The notes: generated by a model from the sequence alone, not told the origin. A stretch of 64,000 nt of DNA from Blastococcus sp. CT_GayMR16 (GCF_004570875.1 NZ_SPQK01000016.1:51214-115213), one strand, 5' to 3'. Positions 50,465-59,216 are shown, numbered from the stretch's first letter. Made by a program: numbers and translations.

Positions 50465-51777
50465 GCCGCGCCCGCCGGCCGGCCACCCTGCGCGCGCGGG
50501 TGGCCGCGCTCGCCGCTCTGGCGGTGCTCGGTGTGCTGACCGTGGCCGGCACGAGCCTGGTGCTCGCCCAGCGGGCGATGCTCACGGAGAGCCTCGACGA
50601 GAGCCTCGCCCAGCAGTCCGACGCGGTGGCCCGCGCCCTGCGTGCGGGGCGCTCGCCGACGCTCGACGACCTGCGGTCCGACGATGCGATCGTCGAGGTC
50701 CGCGGACCCGGCGGCGCGGTGGTGACCTCGCTCCCCGCCGCGGCTCCGCGGCTCCCGGCGGGAGCCTCCGGGGTGCGGACGGTCGATCTGGCGACCGGTC
50801 CCGCCCGGCTGCTCGCCCGCCCGGTCGGCGCGGACACCGTGGTGGTCGCCGCGAGCCTCGACGATGTCGAGGAGAGCGTCGCCGCGCTCGTCCGCGGGCT
50901 GGCCGTCGGGGTCCCCCTCAGCGCCGCCGTCCTCGCCGGAATCGTCTGGTGGGCCGTCGGCCGCGCGCTGGCTCCAGTCGAGGACATCCGGACGCGGGTG
51001 GACGCGATCTCGGCGAGCCGGCTGGATCGTCGGGTGCCGGAGCCGACCACGGCGGAAGAGATGGCCCGGCTCGCCCGGACGATGAACGCGATGCTGGCCC
51101 GGTTGCAGCACGCGGCGGACCGGCAGCGGGCCTTCGTCGCGGACGCCTCCCACGAGCTGCGCAGCCCCCTGGCCCGGATGCGCGCGGAGATGGAGGTCGA
51201 CCTCGCCCATCCCGAGACCGCGGACCCGGCCGCCACCGCCGCCAGCGTCCTGGCCGAGACGGTGACGCTGCAACGGCTGGTGGACGACCTGCTGCTGCTG
51301 GCCCGGGGGGACGCCGGGGCGCTGGAGCCCGGGCGTCGGGAGCCGGTCGATCTCGACGAGGTGGTGCAGGCGCGGGTCGCCGCGTTCCGTTCCACCGGCG
51401 AGCACCGGATCGACGTGAGCGGGGTGCAGCCGGTCCAGGTGGCCGGTGATCCCAGCCAGCTGCAGCGGGTGATCGCCAACCTGCTCGACAACGCCGTCCG
51501 GCACGCCAGGAACCGCATCGTCGTGACGCTGGACGAGGGCGCGGACGGCGCAGAGCTCACCGTCGCCGACGACGGGCCGGGCGTTCCGCCGCCGGACCAG
51601 GGCCGGATCTTCGAGCGCTTCACCCGGCTCGACGACGCCCGCTCCGCCCGGGACGGCGGTGCCGGGCTCGGCCTCGCGATCGCCCGGGGCATCGCCGAGC
51701 GGCACGGCGGCACGCTGACCGTCGACGGGCCGCCCGGCGCGCGGTTCCTGCTGCGGCTGCCGAGCGGACGGCCCTGA
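50461..51777 (+). CDS. Sensor histidine kinase (HAMP/HisKA/HATPase)
   Basis: A 438-residue membrane histidine kinase. Membrane helices lie at about 12-34 and 146-166 and flank a short extracytoplasmic sensor. A HAMP domain (about 167-220) is followed by HisKA with His231 (FVADASHELRSPLARMRAEM). The ATPase domain has the N box NLLDNAVRHA, the G1 box VADDGPGVP, the F box FERF and the G2 box GGAGLGLAIARGIAERHGG. It is coupled to the response regulator by a GTGA overlap. The small sensor and divergent PepSY/lipoprotein genes suggest an envelope signal. Confidence 0.95.
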   Translation: MSRARRPATLRARVAALAALAVLGVLTVAGTSLVLAQRAMLTESLDESLAQQSDAVARALRAGRSPTLDDLRSDDAIVEVRGPGGAVVTSLPAAAPRLPAGASGVRTVDLATGPARLLARPVGADTVVVAASLDDVEESVAALVRGLAVGVPLSAAVLAGIVWWAVGRALAPVEDIRTRVDAISASRLDRRVPEPTTAEEMARLARTMNAMLARLQHAADRQRAFVADASHELRSPLARMRAEMEVDLAHPETADPAATAASVLAETVTLQRLVDDLLLLARGDAGALEPGRREPVDLDEVVQARVAAFRSTGEHRIDVSGVQPVQVAGDPSQLQRVIANLLDNAVRHARNRIVVTLDEGADGAELTVADDGPGVPPPDQGRIFERFTRLDDARSARDGGAGLGLAIARGIAERHGGTLTVDGPPGARFLLRLPSGRP

Positions 51778-51796
51778 CCCGACCTACCGTGCGACG

Positions 51797-52192
51797 GTGA
51801 CCTCGCTGCTCCCGCTGGCCGACGCCCGCTTCGTCTCGCTGACCACGTTCCGCCGCTCGGGCGAGCCGGTGTCCACCCCGGTGTGGGTGGGGCGGGACGG
51901 GGGATCGCTCGTCGTCCTGACGCCGGCCGACAGCGGGAAGGTGAAGCGGCTGCGCCACGATCCCCGGGTCGAGATCCGGCCCTGCGGGCGCTTCGGAGCG
52001 GTCGCCGACCGCGTCGAGCCGGTCGCCGGCACCGCGGAGCTGCGGGAGGACCCGGACGACGTCGAGCGCGCCCGGGCCACGATCCGGCGGACGTACCCGC
52101 TCGAGTCCCGGCTCGTCCTGGGGATCGAGCGGCTCGTGGAGCGGCTGCGCCGTCGGCCGCGGACGGAGCGGCTCGCGCTGCTCATCACCTGA
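51797..52192 (+). CDS. PPOX-class F420/FMN-dependent split-barrel protein
   Basis: A 131-residue flavin/F420-binding split barrel. It shows the group's ADARFVSLTTFRRSGEPVSTPVWVGRDGGSLVVLTPADSGKVKRLRHDPRVEIRPCGRFG core. This pattern is typical of F420-dependent reductases of the PPOX class in Actinobacteria; FMN is the alternative cofactor. GTG 51797 starts 19 bases after the kinase stop, so read-through from the two-component operon is possible. The substrate is not predictable. Confidence 0.85.
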   Translation: MTSLLPLADARFVSLTTFRRSGEPVSTPVWVGRDGGSLVVLTPADSGKVKRLRHDPRVEIRPCGRFGAVADRVEPVAGTAELREDPDDVERARATIRRTYPLESRLVLGIERLVERLRRRPRTERLALLIT

Positions 52193-52277
52193 TGGACCCC
52201 ATTGCTCGTACAGGTGTCCGACGCCGCCTCCCGGGTAGGGGGAGAGCCAGATCCCATCGAGAACGAGGAGGTCCGCC

Positions 52278-52739
52278 ATGGCCAGCGTGCAGGAGTCCGT
52301 CGACGTCGACGTCCCCATCAAGGTCGCCTACGACCAGTGGACGCAGTTCGAGTCCTTCCCCCAGTTCATGGGCGGGGTGGAGCGCATCACGCAGCTCGAC
52401 GACACCCACACCCACTGGGTCACCAAGATCGGCGGGGTCGAGCGGGAGTTCGACGCGGAGATCACCGAGCAGCACCCCGAGGAGCGCATCGCCTGGACGA
52501 GTACCACCGGTGAGGCCAAGCACGCCGGGGTGGTCACCTTCCACCGCCTGGACGACGCCAAGACCCGGGTGATGATCCAGATCGACTGGGAGCCCGAGGG
52601 TCTGGTCGAGAAGGCCGGTGCAGCGATCGGCGTCGACGACCACCAGGTCAAGGCCGACGCGAAGCGCTTCAAGGAGTTCATCGAGTCCCGCGGCACCGAA
52701 ACCGGCGCCTGGCGCGGCGAGGTCGAGCGACCGAGCTAG
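52278..52739 (+). CDS. SRPBCC family (cyclase/dehydrase-like) protein
   Basis: A 153-residue polyketide-cyclase/dehydrase-type SRPBCC protein. It begins MASVQESVDVDVPIKVAYDQ, WTQFESFPQFMGGVERITQLD, and continues KIGGVEREFDAEITEQHPEERIAWTSTTG with a C-terminal amphipathic helix. Despite the family name, this stand-alone type is usually stress-related or of unknown role. ATG 52278 follows GAGGAGGTCCGCC. A strong terminator hairpin lies directly downstream. Confidence 0.88.
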   Translation: MASVQESVDVDVPIKVAYDQWTQFESFPQFMGGVERITQLDDTHTHWVTKIGGVEREFDAEITEQHPEERIAWTSTTGEAKHAGVVTFHRLDDAKTRVMIQIDWEPEGLVEKAGAAIGVDDHQVKADAKRFKEFIESRGTETGAWRGEVERPS

Positions 52740-52752
52740 TCGGAGACGACGA

Positions 52753-52785
52753 CGGCGCCCGCCCCCGTGACGGGGGCGGGCGCCG
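52753..52785. terminator. Strong GC hairpin terminator between convergent genes
   Basis: A 15-bp perfect stem beginning CGGCGCCCGCCCCCG closes on a 3-base loop, between the stops of the SRPBCC gene and the HPr gene. It should terminate both transcripts. Confidence 0.85.
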
Positions 52786-52796
52786 CGTCGTGTCGC

Positions 52797-53057
52797 TCAG
52801 TCGGCGTCGAGGTCCTGGGCCACCATGCCGGCGATCTGGTCGAGCACTGTCTGGTCGTCACTGGTGACGACGACCTCGGCGCCCTGCTTGGCGCCGAGCG
52901 TCATGATCATCAGTGGCGAGCCGGCGTCGATCGGGGCGCCCCCAGGGGTGTTGAGGGTGACCGGGACGCCGGCCTTCCCGACGGCCTCGGCGATCAGCGC
53001 GGCCGGCCGGGCGTGCAGCCCGACGCGGGATCCGACGGTGACGGTCTGACTGGGCAT
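52797..53057 (-). CDS. ptsH: Phosphocarrier protein HPr
   Basis: An 86-residue HPr. The phosphorylated His15 is in SRVGLHARPAALIA, and Ser47 lies where the regulatory serine of Firmicute HPr is found (AGSPLMIMTLGAKQG), although HPr kinase is absent from most Actinobacteria. HPr carries phosphate from EI to the fructose EIIA domain. ATG 53057 is chosen because AGAGGAC lies upstream and it gives the standard HPr length; the frame extends further. It is the last gene of the fru operon, 49 bases after the EIIABC stop. Confidence 0.95.
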   Translation of the reverse strand: MPSQTVTVGSRVGLHARPAALIAEAVGKAGVPVTLNTPGGAPIDAGSPLMIMTLGAKQGAEVVVTSDDQTVLDQIAGMVAQDLDAD

Positions 53058-53106
53058 CTGTCCTCTTTCTCGCGACGGTGCGGTGGACTGTCTGCAGCCT
53101 GCCCGG

Positions 53107-55212
53107 TCAGGCGCGAACCGGCTGGTCGGCGTGCACCGGGGCGTGTGCATGCTGCAGATCGACAGCGTCCTCCGGGGCGTCCTCGGCGTCCGTGCGGCCG
53201 AGGCTCTTGGCGACCGTGACGGCGAGTGCGCCGACGACCGTCCCCGCGATCAGCGCGACGATGAACATCAGGATCCCGGTCATCGCGAAGAGCACGAAGA
53301 TGCCGCCGTGCGGAGCGCGCAGCTCGACACCGGACGCGGCCACGATCGCGCCGGTGGTCGCCCCGCCGAGCATCATCGAGGGGATGACCCGCAGCGGGTC
53401 GGCCGCCGCGAACGGGATCGCGCCTTCGGAGATGAACGAGGCCCCCAGCAGCCAGGCGGCCTTCCCGTTGTCCCGCTCGACCGGGGTGTAGAGCCTCGGG
53501 CGGATCGCCGTGCTCAGCGCCATGGCCAGCGGCGGCACCATGCCGGCCGCCATGACGGTCGCCATGATGATGAGCGAGCCCGAGCTGGCGTCGGCAGTGA
53601 GGCCGGTGGTGGCGAAGACGTAGGCGGCCTTGTTGACCGGACCGCCGAGGTCGAAGCACATCATCAGGCCGAGGATGATCCCGAGCAGGAGAGCAGACGT
53701 GCCGGTCAGGCCGCTGAGGAAGTCGCCCAGACCGTCGAGGGCGGCCGCCAGTGGCCTGCCGAGGACGGCGACCATCAGACCGCTGGAGATCAGCGTCGCG
53801 AGCAGCGGGATGATCACCACGGGCTGAAGTCCGCGAACGCCGGCTGGGAGCTTCCACCGGCTGATCCATCGTGCGGCGAGGCCGGCGATGATGCCGCCGA
53901 TCAGACCGCCGATGAACCCGGCACCCACCACACCGGAGACCGCGCCGACGACGAAGCCCGGGACGATGCCGGGACGGTCGGCGATCGCGAACGCGATGTA
54001 GCCGGCGAGGGCGGGCACCAGGAAACCGAACGCGGCACCGCCGATCGTGAAGAAGATCGCCCCGAGATAGCCCAGGAACCCGTCGTTGAGGCCCTCGATC
54101 CCGCCGGCGTTCGGCAGGTTGAAGAACGTGTTGTTCAGGACCCAGTTCGTCGCGTAGCTCATTGCCCCGTCGGTCGATGGGTCCGGCTGCTTGATCTGGT
54201 AGCCGGCGAACAGGAAGCCCAGCGCGATGAGCAGACCGCCGGCCGCGACGAACGGGATCATGTAGCTGACGCCGGTGAGCAGCCATCGGCGGATCTCGGA
54301 GGCGCCGCGGGCGCCGCCGGCGGACGACGGTGCAGCTGCCGCGTCCGCGTCGGACGAGCCGGGGACCCGGCGGCCGTTGGGGTCGTCCGCGGCAGCCAGC
54401 GCCTCGCGGATCATCACGTCGGGCTCGTTGATGGCCCGCTTCGTGCCGCTCTGCACGAGCGGCTTACCGGCGAACCGGCCCTGGTCCCGCACGCCGACGT
54501 CCACGGCGAAGATCACCGCGTCGGCGGCCCGGACGACCGCCGGGTCCAGCGGCGTCGCGCCCGAGGAACCCTGCGTCTCGACGTGGATGTCGACACCGGC
54601 CGCCTTGCCCGCTGCCGCGAGCTTGTCGGCGGCCATGTAGGTGTGCGCGATGCCGGTCGGGCAGGCGCTGACGACGACGATGCTCTTGCGGGCCGTGGCG
54701 CCCTGGGCGGCGGGTGCCTGGGCGGCGGGAACGGCGACGGTGGGAGCGGGTGCGGGCTCCGCCGGGGCGACGACGTCCTGGACGAGCGTCACGATCTCCT
54801 CGGGGGAGCTCGCCGACCGCAGGGATGCGACGAACTCCGGCCGGACCAGGGCGCGGGCCAGCGCGGTGAGCAGCGTGAGGTGGTCGGCGTCGCCCTCGGC
54901 CGGTGCGGCGATGAGGAACACGAGGTCCGCCGGGCCGTCCGGCGCCCCGAAGTCCACCTTCGGGTCCAGGCGGGCGAAGCCGAGGGAGGCCTGCGTGACC
55001 GCCGCGGAGCGGCAGTGCGGGATCGCGAGGCCACCGGGGAGGCCGGTCGGGGCCTGGGCCTCGCGCGCCATGGCGTCGGCGTGCAGGCCGTCGGCGCTGG
55101 TCGCCCGGCCGGCGGCGGTGACCAGGTCGGCCAGCCGGCGCACGACCGTGCTCTTGTCGGCGCCCAGGTCGGCGTCGAGCGCCACCAGGTCGGGGGTGAT
55201 CAGTGCGGTCAT
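53107..55212 (-). CDS. fruA: Fructose-specific PTS EIIABC component
   Basis: A 701-residue fused permease. The EIIA domain (1-148) has active His66 in GGLAIPHCRS. A Pro/Ala linker follows. The EIIB domain (about 175-275) has Cys184 in VSACPTGIAHTYMAADKL. The EIIC domain (about 310-675) has eight or more membrane helices, with CFDLGGPVNKAAY and the GASFISEGAIPFAAADP motif. It imports fructose as fructose-1-phosphate. ATG 55212 follows GGAGAGGTTCTCC and lies 18 bases after the FruK stop. The C-terminus is His-rich (DLQHAHAPVHADQPVRA). Confidence 0.96.
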   Translation of the reverse strand: MTALITPDLVALDADLGADKSTVVRRLADLVTAAGRATSADGLHADAMAREAQAPTGLPGGLAIPHCRSAAVTQASLGFARLDPKVDFGAPDGPADLVFLIAAPAEGDADHLTLLTALARALVRPEFVASLRSASSPEEIVTLVQDVVAPAEPAPAPTVAVPAAQAPAAQGATARKSIVVVSACPTGIAHTYMAADKLAAAGKAAGVDIHVETQGSSGATPLDPAVVRAADAVIFAVDVGVRDQGRFAGKPLVQSGTKRAINEPDVMIREALAAADDPNGRRVPGSSDADAAAAPSSAGGARGASEIRRWLLTGVSYMIPFVAAGGLLIALGFLFAGYQIKQPDPSTDGAMSYATNWVLNNTFFNLPNAGGIEGLNDGFLGYLGAIFFTIGGAAFGFLVPALAGYIAFAIADRPGIVPGFVVGAVSGVVGAGFIGGLIGGIIAGLAARWISRWKLPAGVRGLQPVVIIPLLATLISSGLMVAVLGRPLAAALDGLGDFLSGLTGTSALLLGIILGLMMCFDLGGPVNKAAYVFATTGLTADASSGSLIIMATVMAAGMVPPLAMALSTAIRPRLYTPVERDNGKAAWLLGASFISEGAIPFAAADPLRVIPSMMLGGATTGAIVAASGVELRAPHGGIFVLFAMTGILMFIVALIAGTVVGALAVTVAKSLGRTDAEDAPEDAVDLQHAHAPVHADQPVRA

Positions 55213-55230
55213 GGAGAACCTCTCCGGAGG

Positions 55231-56235
55231 TCAGCGGACGTCCCGGCCGGCGGCCGGGACAGGGGCGGAGCTGGTGCCGGGAGGTCCGGCGGTGACCCGT
55301 ACAGCGGCGACGTCCACCTGGGCCGGGGTGGGGACGGCGGATCCGGGGAGCGACGCGCTGGCCGCTCCGTACGCGACGGCGGTGCGCAGTCGCTCGGCCG
55401 GCGGGGCACCGGCCAGGTCGGCGAGCAGGTAGCCGGCGAGGCTGCAGTCACCTGCCCCGACGGTGCTGCGGACGGTGATCGGCGGGGACATGGCCGACCA
55501 CACCCCGCCGTCCGCCCGCGACAGCAGTGCGCCGTCACCGCCGAGGGTCAGCAGCACCTCGTCGACGCCGCGCTCGTGCAGGTTGCGCACCGCGGCCAGC
55601 ATCGCCGCCGGGTCGCGCAGCACCTCCTCCTCCGAGAGCGCGGCGAGCTGGGCGAGCTCCTCGGCGTTCGGCTTGAGCAGGTGCGGCGCCGCCTCGGGGC
55701 CGGCCGCCAGCAGGGCGAGCAGTGGAGCCTCGCTCGTGTCCACGGCCACCCGGACTCCGGTGTCACGGAGCGAGACGACCAACTGGGCGTACCAGTCGAC
55801 CGGCGTCGACGGCGGCAGGGAACCGGAGAGGACCACCCACTGCGCGGCCGCGGCGTGCCCGTGCAGGACGCCGGTCAGCGCGGCCCGGGTGGCGTCGCTC
55901 AGGGCGGCGCCGGGCTCGTTCAGCTTCGTCGTCGTGCCCACGGCGTCGACGAGGGTGTAGTTGGTGCGCACCGGGCTCTGCACCGGCACGGTCGCCAGCT
56001 CCAGGCCCAGTGCCCGCAGCGCCGTGACGATCGGGTCGGAGGCGGCGGCCGGGAGCACCGAGACGACGTCGCCGCCGGCGGCCGCGACGGCGCGGGCGAC
56101 GTTGACGCCCTTGCCGCCCGGTTCGGTGGCGCTGCCGGCCAGCCGCACGATCCCGCCCGCGACCAGCGGCCCCGGCAGGTCGAGGGTCCGGTCGAGGCTG
56201 GGGTTGGCGGTCAGGGTGACCACGCGGCCGGTCAT
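55231..56235 (-). CDS. fruK: 1-phosphofructokinase
   Basis: A 334-residue PfkB-family kinase. Motifs are TLTANPSLDRTLDLP at the start, the substrate-binding GGKGVNVARAVAAAGGDVV, LSGSLPPSTP, LLKPNAEEL and the catalytic-base motif STVGAGDCSLAGYLL. It phosphorylates fructose-1-phosphate from the fructose PTS to fructose-1,6-bisphosphate. The ATG 56235 overlaps the stop of the DeoR-type regulator gene (ATGA), and the EIIABC gene follows 18 bases later, confirming the classical fruR-fruK-fruA order. Confidence 0.96.
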   Translation of the reverse strand: MTGRVVTLTANPSLDRTLDLPGPLVAGGIVRLAGSATEPGGKGVNVARAVAAAGGDVVSVLPAAASDPIVTALRALGLELATVPVQSPVRTNYTLVDAVGTTTKLNEPGAALSDATRAALTGVLHGHAAAAQWVVLSGSLPPSTPVDWYAQLVVSLRDTGVRVAVDTSEAPLLALLAAGPEAAPHLLKPNAEELAQLAALSEEEVLRDPAAMLAAVRNLHERGVDEVLLTLGGDGALLSRADGGVWSAMSPPITVRSTVGAGDCSLAGYLLADLAGAPPAERLRTAVAYGAASASLPGSAVPTPAQVDVAAVRVTAGPPGTSSAPVPAAGRDVR

Positions 56236-57002
56236 GCCAGCACGACCTCGACGCCGGCCTTCTCGAGCTCTGCGACCACGGCGGTGTCGGCCTCGGCGTC
56301 GGTGACCAGTACGTCGACGTCCTCCGCCGCGGCGAAGCGCACCAGGTGCTCGCGGTCGAGCTTGCTGCTGTCGGCCAGCACGACGACCCGCTGGCCGGCC
56401 CGCACCATCGCCCGCTTGACCGAGGCCTCGGCGTCGTCCGGCGTGGTGAATCCGTGGTCGGGGCTGATCCCGTTGGCACCGAGGAAGGCGACGTCGACCC
56501 GGAGCTCGGCCAGCGCGCGGACCGTCGTCTCCCCGACGGCGCACTGCGTCACCCCGCGTACCCGCCCGCCGAGCACGTGCAGGGTGACGCCGGGCGCGCC
56601 CGAGAGGCGGGCGGCGATCGGCACCGAGGAGGTGACGGCCAGCAGGCGGCGGTCCGCGGGCAGCAGTTCGGCGAGCGCGGCGGTCGTGGTGCCGCCGTCG
56701 AGGACGATGCTGCCGTCGGCGCCGGGGAGGAGGTCGAGCGCGGCCTCGGCGATGGCCCGCTTGGCCTCGCTCCGCGTCCCGTGCCGCTCGGCCAGCCCGG
56801 GCTCCACGAGGGTGAGCGCGCCGGCGGGAACGGCCCCGCCGTGCACCCGGCGCAGCATTCCCGCGCGCTCGAGGACGGCGAGGTCGCGGCGGACGGTCTC
56901 GGTGGTGACGCCGAACTCCTCGGCGACGGCGGTCACGGCCAGCCGGCCCCGCTCGGCGACGAGGCCGGCGATGGCCTGCTGCCGCTCTTCGGGATAGAGC
57001 AC
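56232..57002 (-). CDS. fruR: DeoR-family transcriptional regulator of the fructose operon
   Basis: A 256-residue DeoR-type regulator. The helix-turn-helix is ERQQAIAGLVAERGRLAVTAVAEEFGVTTETVRRDLAVLERAGMLRRVHGGA (about 6-57). The effector domain shows the DeoR pattern SIVLDGGTTTAALAELLP, TSSVPIAARLSG and VAFLGANGISPDHGFTTPDDAEASVKRAM, which binds phosphosugars. It most likely represses the operon until fructose-1-phosphate accumulates. The GTG 57002 start gives the usual MLYPEERQQAI beginning. It is the first gene of the operon and is divergent from the EI gene. Confidence 0.93.
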   Translation of the reverse strand: MLYPEERQQAIAGLVAERGRLAVTAVAEEFGVTTETVRRDLAVLERAGMLRRVHGGAVPAGALTLVEPGLAERHGTRSEAKRAIAEAALDLLPGADGSIVLDGGTTTAALAELLPADRRLLAVTSSVPIAARLSGAPGVTLHVLGGRVRGVTQCAVGETTVRALAELRVDVAFLGANGISPDHGFTTPDDAEASVKRAMVRAGQRVVVLADSSKLDREHLVRFAAAEDVDVLVTDAEADTAVVAELEKAGVEVVLA

Positions 57003-57064
57003 GCTCGCCTCCGGAGTGCCGTTGCTCGTGCCCGAATGCTTGGCATCGGGTTTGTGTCTGTGTT

Positions 57065-57094
57065 GTTTTACGTCCGATCCGTTGACAAGTCAAC
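57065..57094 (-). promoter_or_regulatory. Promoter and palindromic operator of the fru operon
   Basis: On the minus strand, TTGACT (57093-57088) and TAAAAC (57070-57065) are 17 bases apart, a good -35/-10 pair pointing at the DeoR gene. The palindrome GTTGAC-AA-GTCAAC (57081-57094) overlaps the -35, where the DeoR-type protein could repress it. The divergent EI gene may share this site. Confidence 0.55.
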
Positions 57095-57161
57095 AGATAT
57101 TCGTGACGCTGGTCACCAGAGGTCGCCGCCTCCCCCACCTGTCGCGTCAGTGAGGTCCCCG

Positions 57162-58877
57162 ATGTCGATGTCCGCGTCCGATCTCGTCTCTCCCGCAGTG
57201 CCGTCCGGACCGCTCGTCCTGGTCGGGACCCCGGTCGTCCCCGGGGTGGCGCTCGGGCCCGTCGTCCGCCCGTCGGCCGGTGTGCGGCTGCCCGAGGCCG
57301 AGCAGCCCGAGCTCCCGGAGGAGGCCCGGGCTGCCGAGAAGGTGTTGTTCCGCGCGGCCGCGGAGCTCGTCGCCGCGCGGCTGGCGGCCCGGGCCTCGGC
57401 TGCGACGGGCGTCAGCGCGGAGGTGCTGTCGACGACGGCCGGGATGGCGCGGGACCGGGCACTGTGGGGGGCGGCCGAGCAGCGCATCGACCTCGGCGTG
57501 CCGGCCGCGTCGGCGACCGTCCAGGCCGCCCAGCAGTTCGTGGACATGTTCACCACGCTCGGCGGGCTGATGGCCGAGCGGGTGCCCGACGTCCGCGACG
57601 TCCGGGACCGGATCGTCGCCGAGCTCACCGGCCAGGGCGAGCCGGGCATCCCCAGCCCCGAGGTGCCGTCGGTGCTGCTCGCCGACGACCTGGCTCCCGC
57701 GGACACGGCGGGGCTGGACCCCGCACGCGTGATCGGCCTGGCGACGCGTCTGGGCGGCACGACCAGCCACACGGCGATCATCGCCCGCCAGCTCGGCCTG
57801 CCCTGCGTCGTGGCGATGGAGGGGCTCGAGGACGTCCGCGCGGGCGTTCCCGTGCTGCTCGACGGGGACGCCGGCACGCTGACCGTCACGCCGGACCCGG
57901 CCGAGGCGCGACTGCGGGTCGAGGCCGCCCGGGTCGCGGCGGAGGTGCTCGCCGGGTACTCGGGCCCGGCGCGGACCCGCGACGGTCACGCCGTCCCGGT
58001 GCTGGCCAATGTCCAGGACGGCCCCGGCGCGCTCGCGGCGGTGGCCGCGCACGCCGAGGGTGTCGGCCTGCTGCGGACCGAGCTGGCGTTCCTCGGCCGG
58101 GCCCAGGAGCCCACGGTCGAGGAGCAGGCGGCGGGCTACGCGGAGGTGTTCGAGGCGTTCGCCGGCCGCAAGGTCGTGCTCCGCACGCTGGATGCGGGCT
58201 CGGACAAGCCGCTCGCCTTCGCCACGCCACCGGACGAGGCCAACCCGGCCCTCGGCGTCCGTGGCCTGCGGATCGCCCGCCGCGACCCGGGGCTGCTGGA
58301 GCGCCAGCTGGACGCCGTCGCGGAGGCGGCCCGCCGATCTAGTGAGACGCCCTGGGTGATGGCGCCCATGGTGGCGACCGTTCCGGAGGCGGCCGCGTTC
58401 GCCGCGGCCGTCCGTGCCCGAGGGCTCGTGCCCGGCGTGATGGTCGAGGTCCCCTCGGCCGCGCTGCACGCCGAGCGGCTGCTCGAGCACGTCGACTTCC
58501 TGTCGATCGGCACCAACGACCTGTCCCAGTACACGCTCGCCGCGGACCGCCTCTCGGCCGATCTCGCCGATCTCACCGACCCCTGGCAGCCGGCGTTGCT
58601 GACGCTGGTCGCGATGACGGCGGAGGCCGGCCGGCGCACCGGCAAGCCCGTCGGCGTGTGTGGCGAGGCGGCCGCCGACCCGCTGCTGGCGTGCGTGCTC
58701 GTCGGCCTCGGGATCACCTCGCTGTCGTGTGCCGCGTCGGCGGTCGCCGGGGTGGGTGCCCGGCTGGCGACGGTCGACCTCGACACCTGCCGCCGGGCCG
58801 CCGAGGCCGCCCTCGCGCAGGACGACCCGGCAGCGGCGCGGGCCGCCGTCCGGGAGGTCATCGCGGCCGACGCGTGA
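57162..58877 (+). CDS. ptsI: PTS enzyme I (phosphoenolpyruvate-protein phosphotransferase)
   Basis: A 571-residue enzyme I. The phosphohistidine domain has His203 in LGGTTSHTAIIARQLGLP. The PEP-binding barrel shows VGLLRTELAFLGR, LRTLDAGSDKPLAF, GVRGLRIARRDP, the FLSIGTNDLSQYTLAADR motif and catalytic Cys in VGVCGEAAADP. It takes phosphate from PEP and passes it to HPr. ATG 57162 is chosen; ATG 57168 is two codons later. It is divergent from the fru operon and shares its control region, so all PTS components are together. Confidence 0.96.
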   Translation: MSMSASDLVSPAVPSGPLVLVGTPVVPGVALGPVVRPSAGVRLPEAEQPELPEEARAAEKVLFRAAAELVAARLAARASAATGVSAEVLSTTAGMARDRALWGAAEQRIDLGVPAASATVQAAQQFVDMFTTLGGLMAERVPDVRDVRDRIVAELTGQGEPGIPSPEVPSVLLADDLAPADTAGLDPARVIGLATRLGGTTSHTAIIARQLGLPCVVAMEGLEDVRAGVPVLLDGDAGTLTVTPDPAEARLRVEAARVAAEVLAGYSGPARTRDGHAVPVLANVQDGPGALAAVAAHAEGVGLLRTELAFLGRAQEPTVEEQAAGYAEVFEAFAGRKVVLRTLDAGSDKPLAFATPPDEANPALGVRGLRIARRDPGLLERQLDAVAEAARRSSETPWVMAPMVATVPEAAAFAAAVRARGLVPGVMVEVPSAALHAERLLEHVDFLSIGTNDLSQYTLAADRLSADLADLTDPWQPALLTLVAMTAEAGRRTGKPVGVCGEAAADPLLACVLVGLGITSLSCAASAVAGVGARLATVDLDTCRRAAEAALAQDDPAAARAAVREVIAADA

Positions 58878-58882
58878 CCACT

Positions 58883-58900
58883 CTCACCCGTCTGGGTGAG
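58883..58900 (+). terminator. Small hairpin after enzyme I gene
   Basis: CTCACCC-GTCT-GGGTGAG is a 7-bp perfect stem with a 4-base loop, starting 5 bases after the EI stop codon. It lacks a T-tract and is a modest terminator candidate. Confidence 0.5.
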
Positions 58901-59006
58901 GGAAACACGGCTCAGCTTAAGGTTTGCCTGCGATTCGTCGGAATACAGTGGTGTCTGCCTGCATTATCAAGGGTGTAGGCGAACAACCTCGATGAAAGGC
59001 ACAACG

Positions 59007-59153
59007 ATGAGCTCCGTGACGTCCAACTGGCGCCAGCGTCGGCAGGCCGCGCGTACCCGGCGGGCGATCGACCGCGCCGTCTCGCGCAGCGGCAGCCCCG
59101 CCATGCGCGACGAGCTGCTGACGATGGCGAACAGCACCCAGCTGTTCCGCTGA
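59007..59153 (+). CDS. Small basic conserved protein, 48 residues
   Basis: A short protein, MSSVTSNWRQRRQAARTRRA followed by IDRAVSRSGSPAMRDELL and TMANSTQLFR. The first half is a basic amphipathic helix rich in Arg; the second resembles a short helix often seen in small Geodermatophilaceae proteins, as I recall. ATG 59007 follows GAAAGGCACAACG; ATG 58992 is also in frame and would add five residues. It is a stand-alone gene with its own strong terminator downstream, which supports reality. Function unknown; nucleic-acid or membrane association is only a guess. Confidence 0.7.
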   Translation: MSSVTSNWRQRRQAARTRRAIDRAVSRSGSPAMRDELLTMANSTQLFR

Positions 59154-59182
59154 GTCGCCGCCGCCCCGGGCGGCGAGATGCC

Positions 59183-59216
59183 ACGACCCCGACCTCCGTC
59201 CGGAGGCCGGGGTCGT
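59183..59216 (+). terminator. Strong hairpin terminator after the 48-residue gene
   Basis: A 16-base arm beginning ACGACCCCGACCTCCG pairs with its complement across a 2-base centre with one mismatch. It starts 30 bases after the stop codon. Confidence 0.8.
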
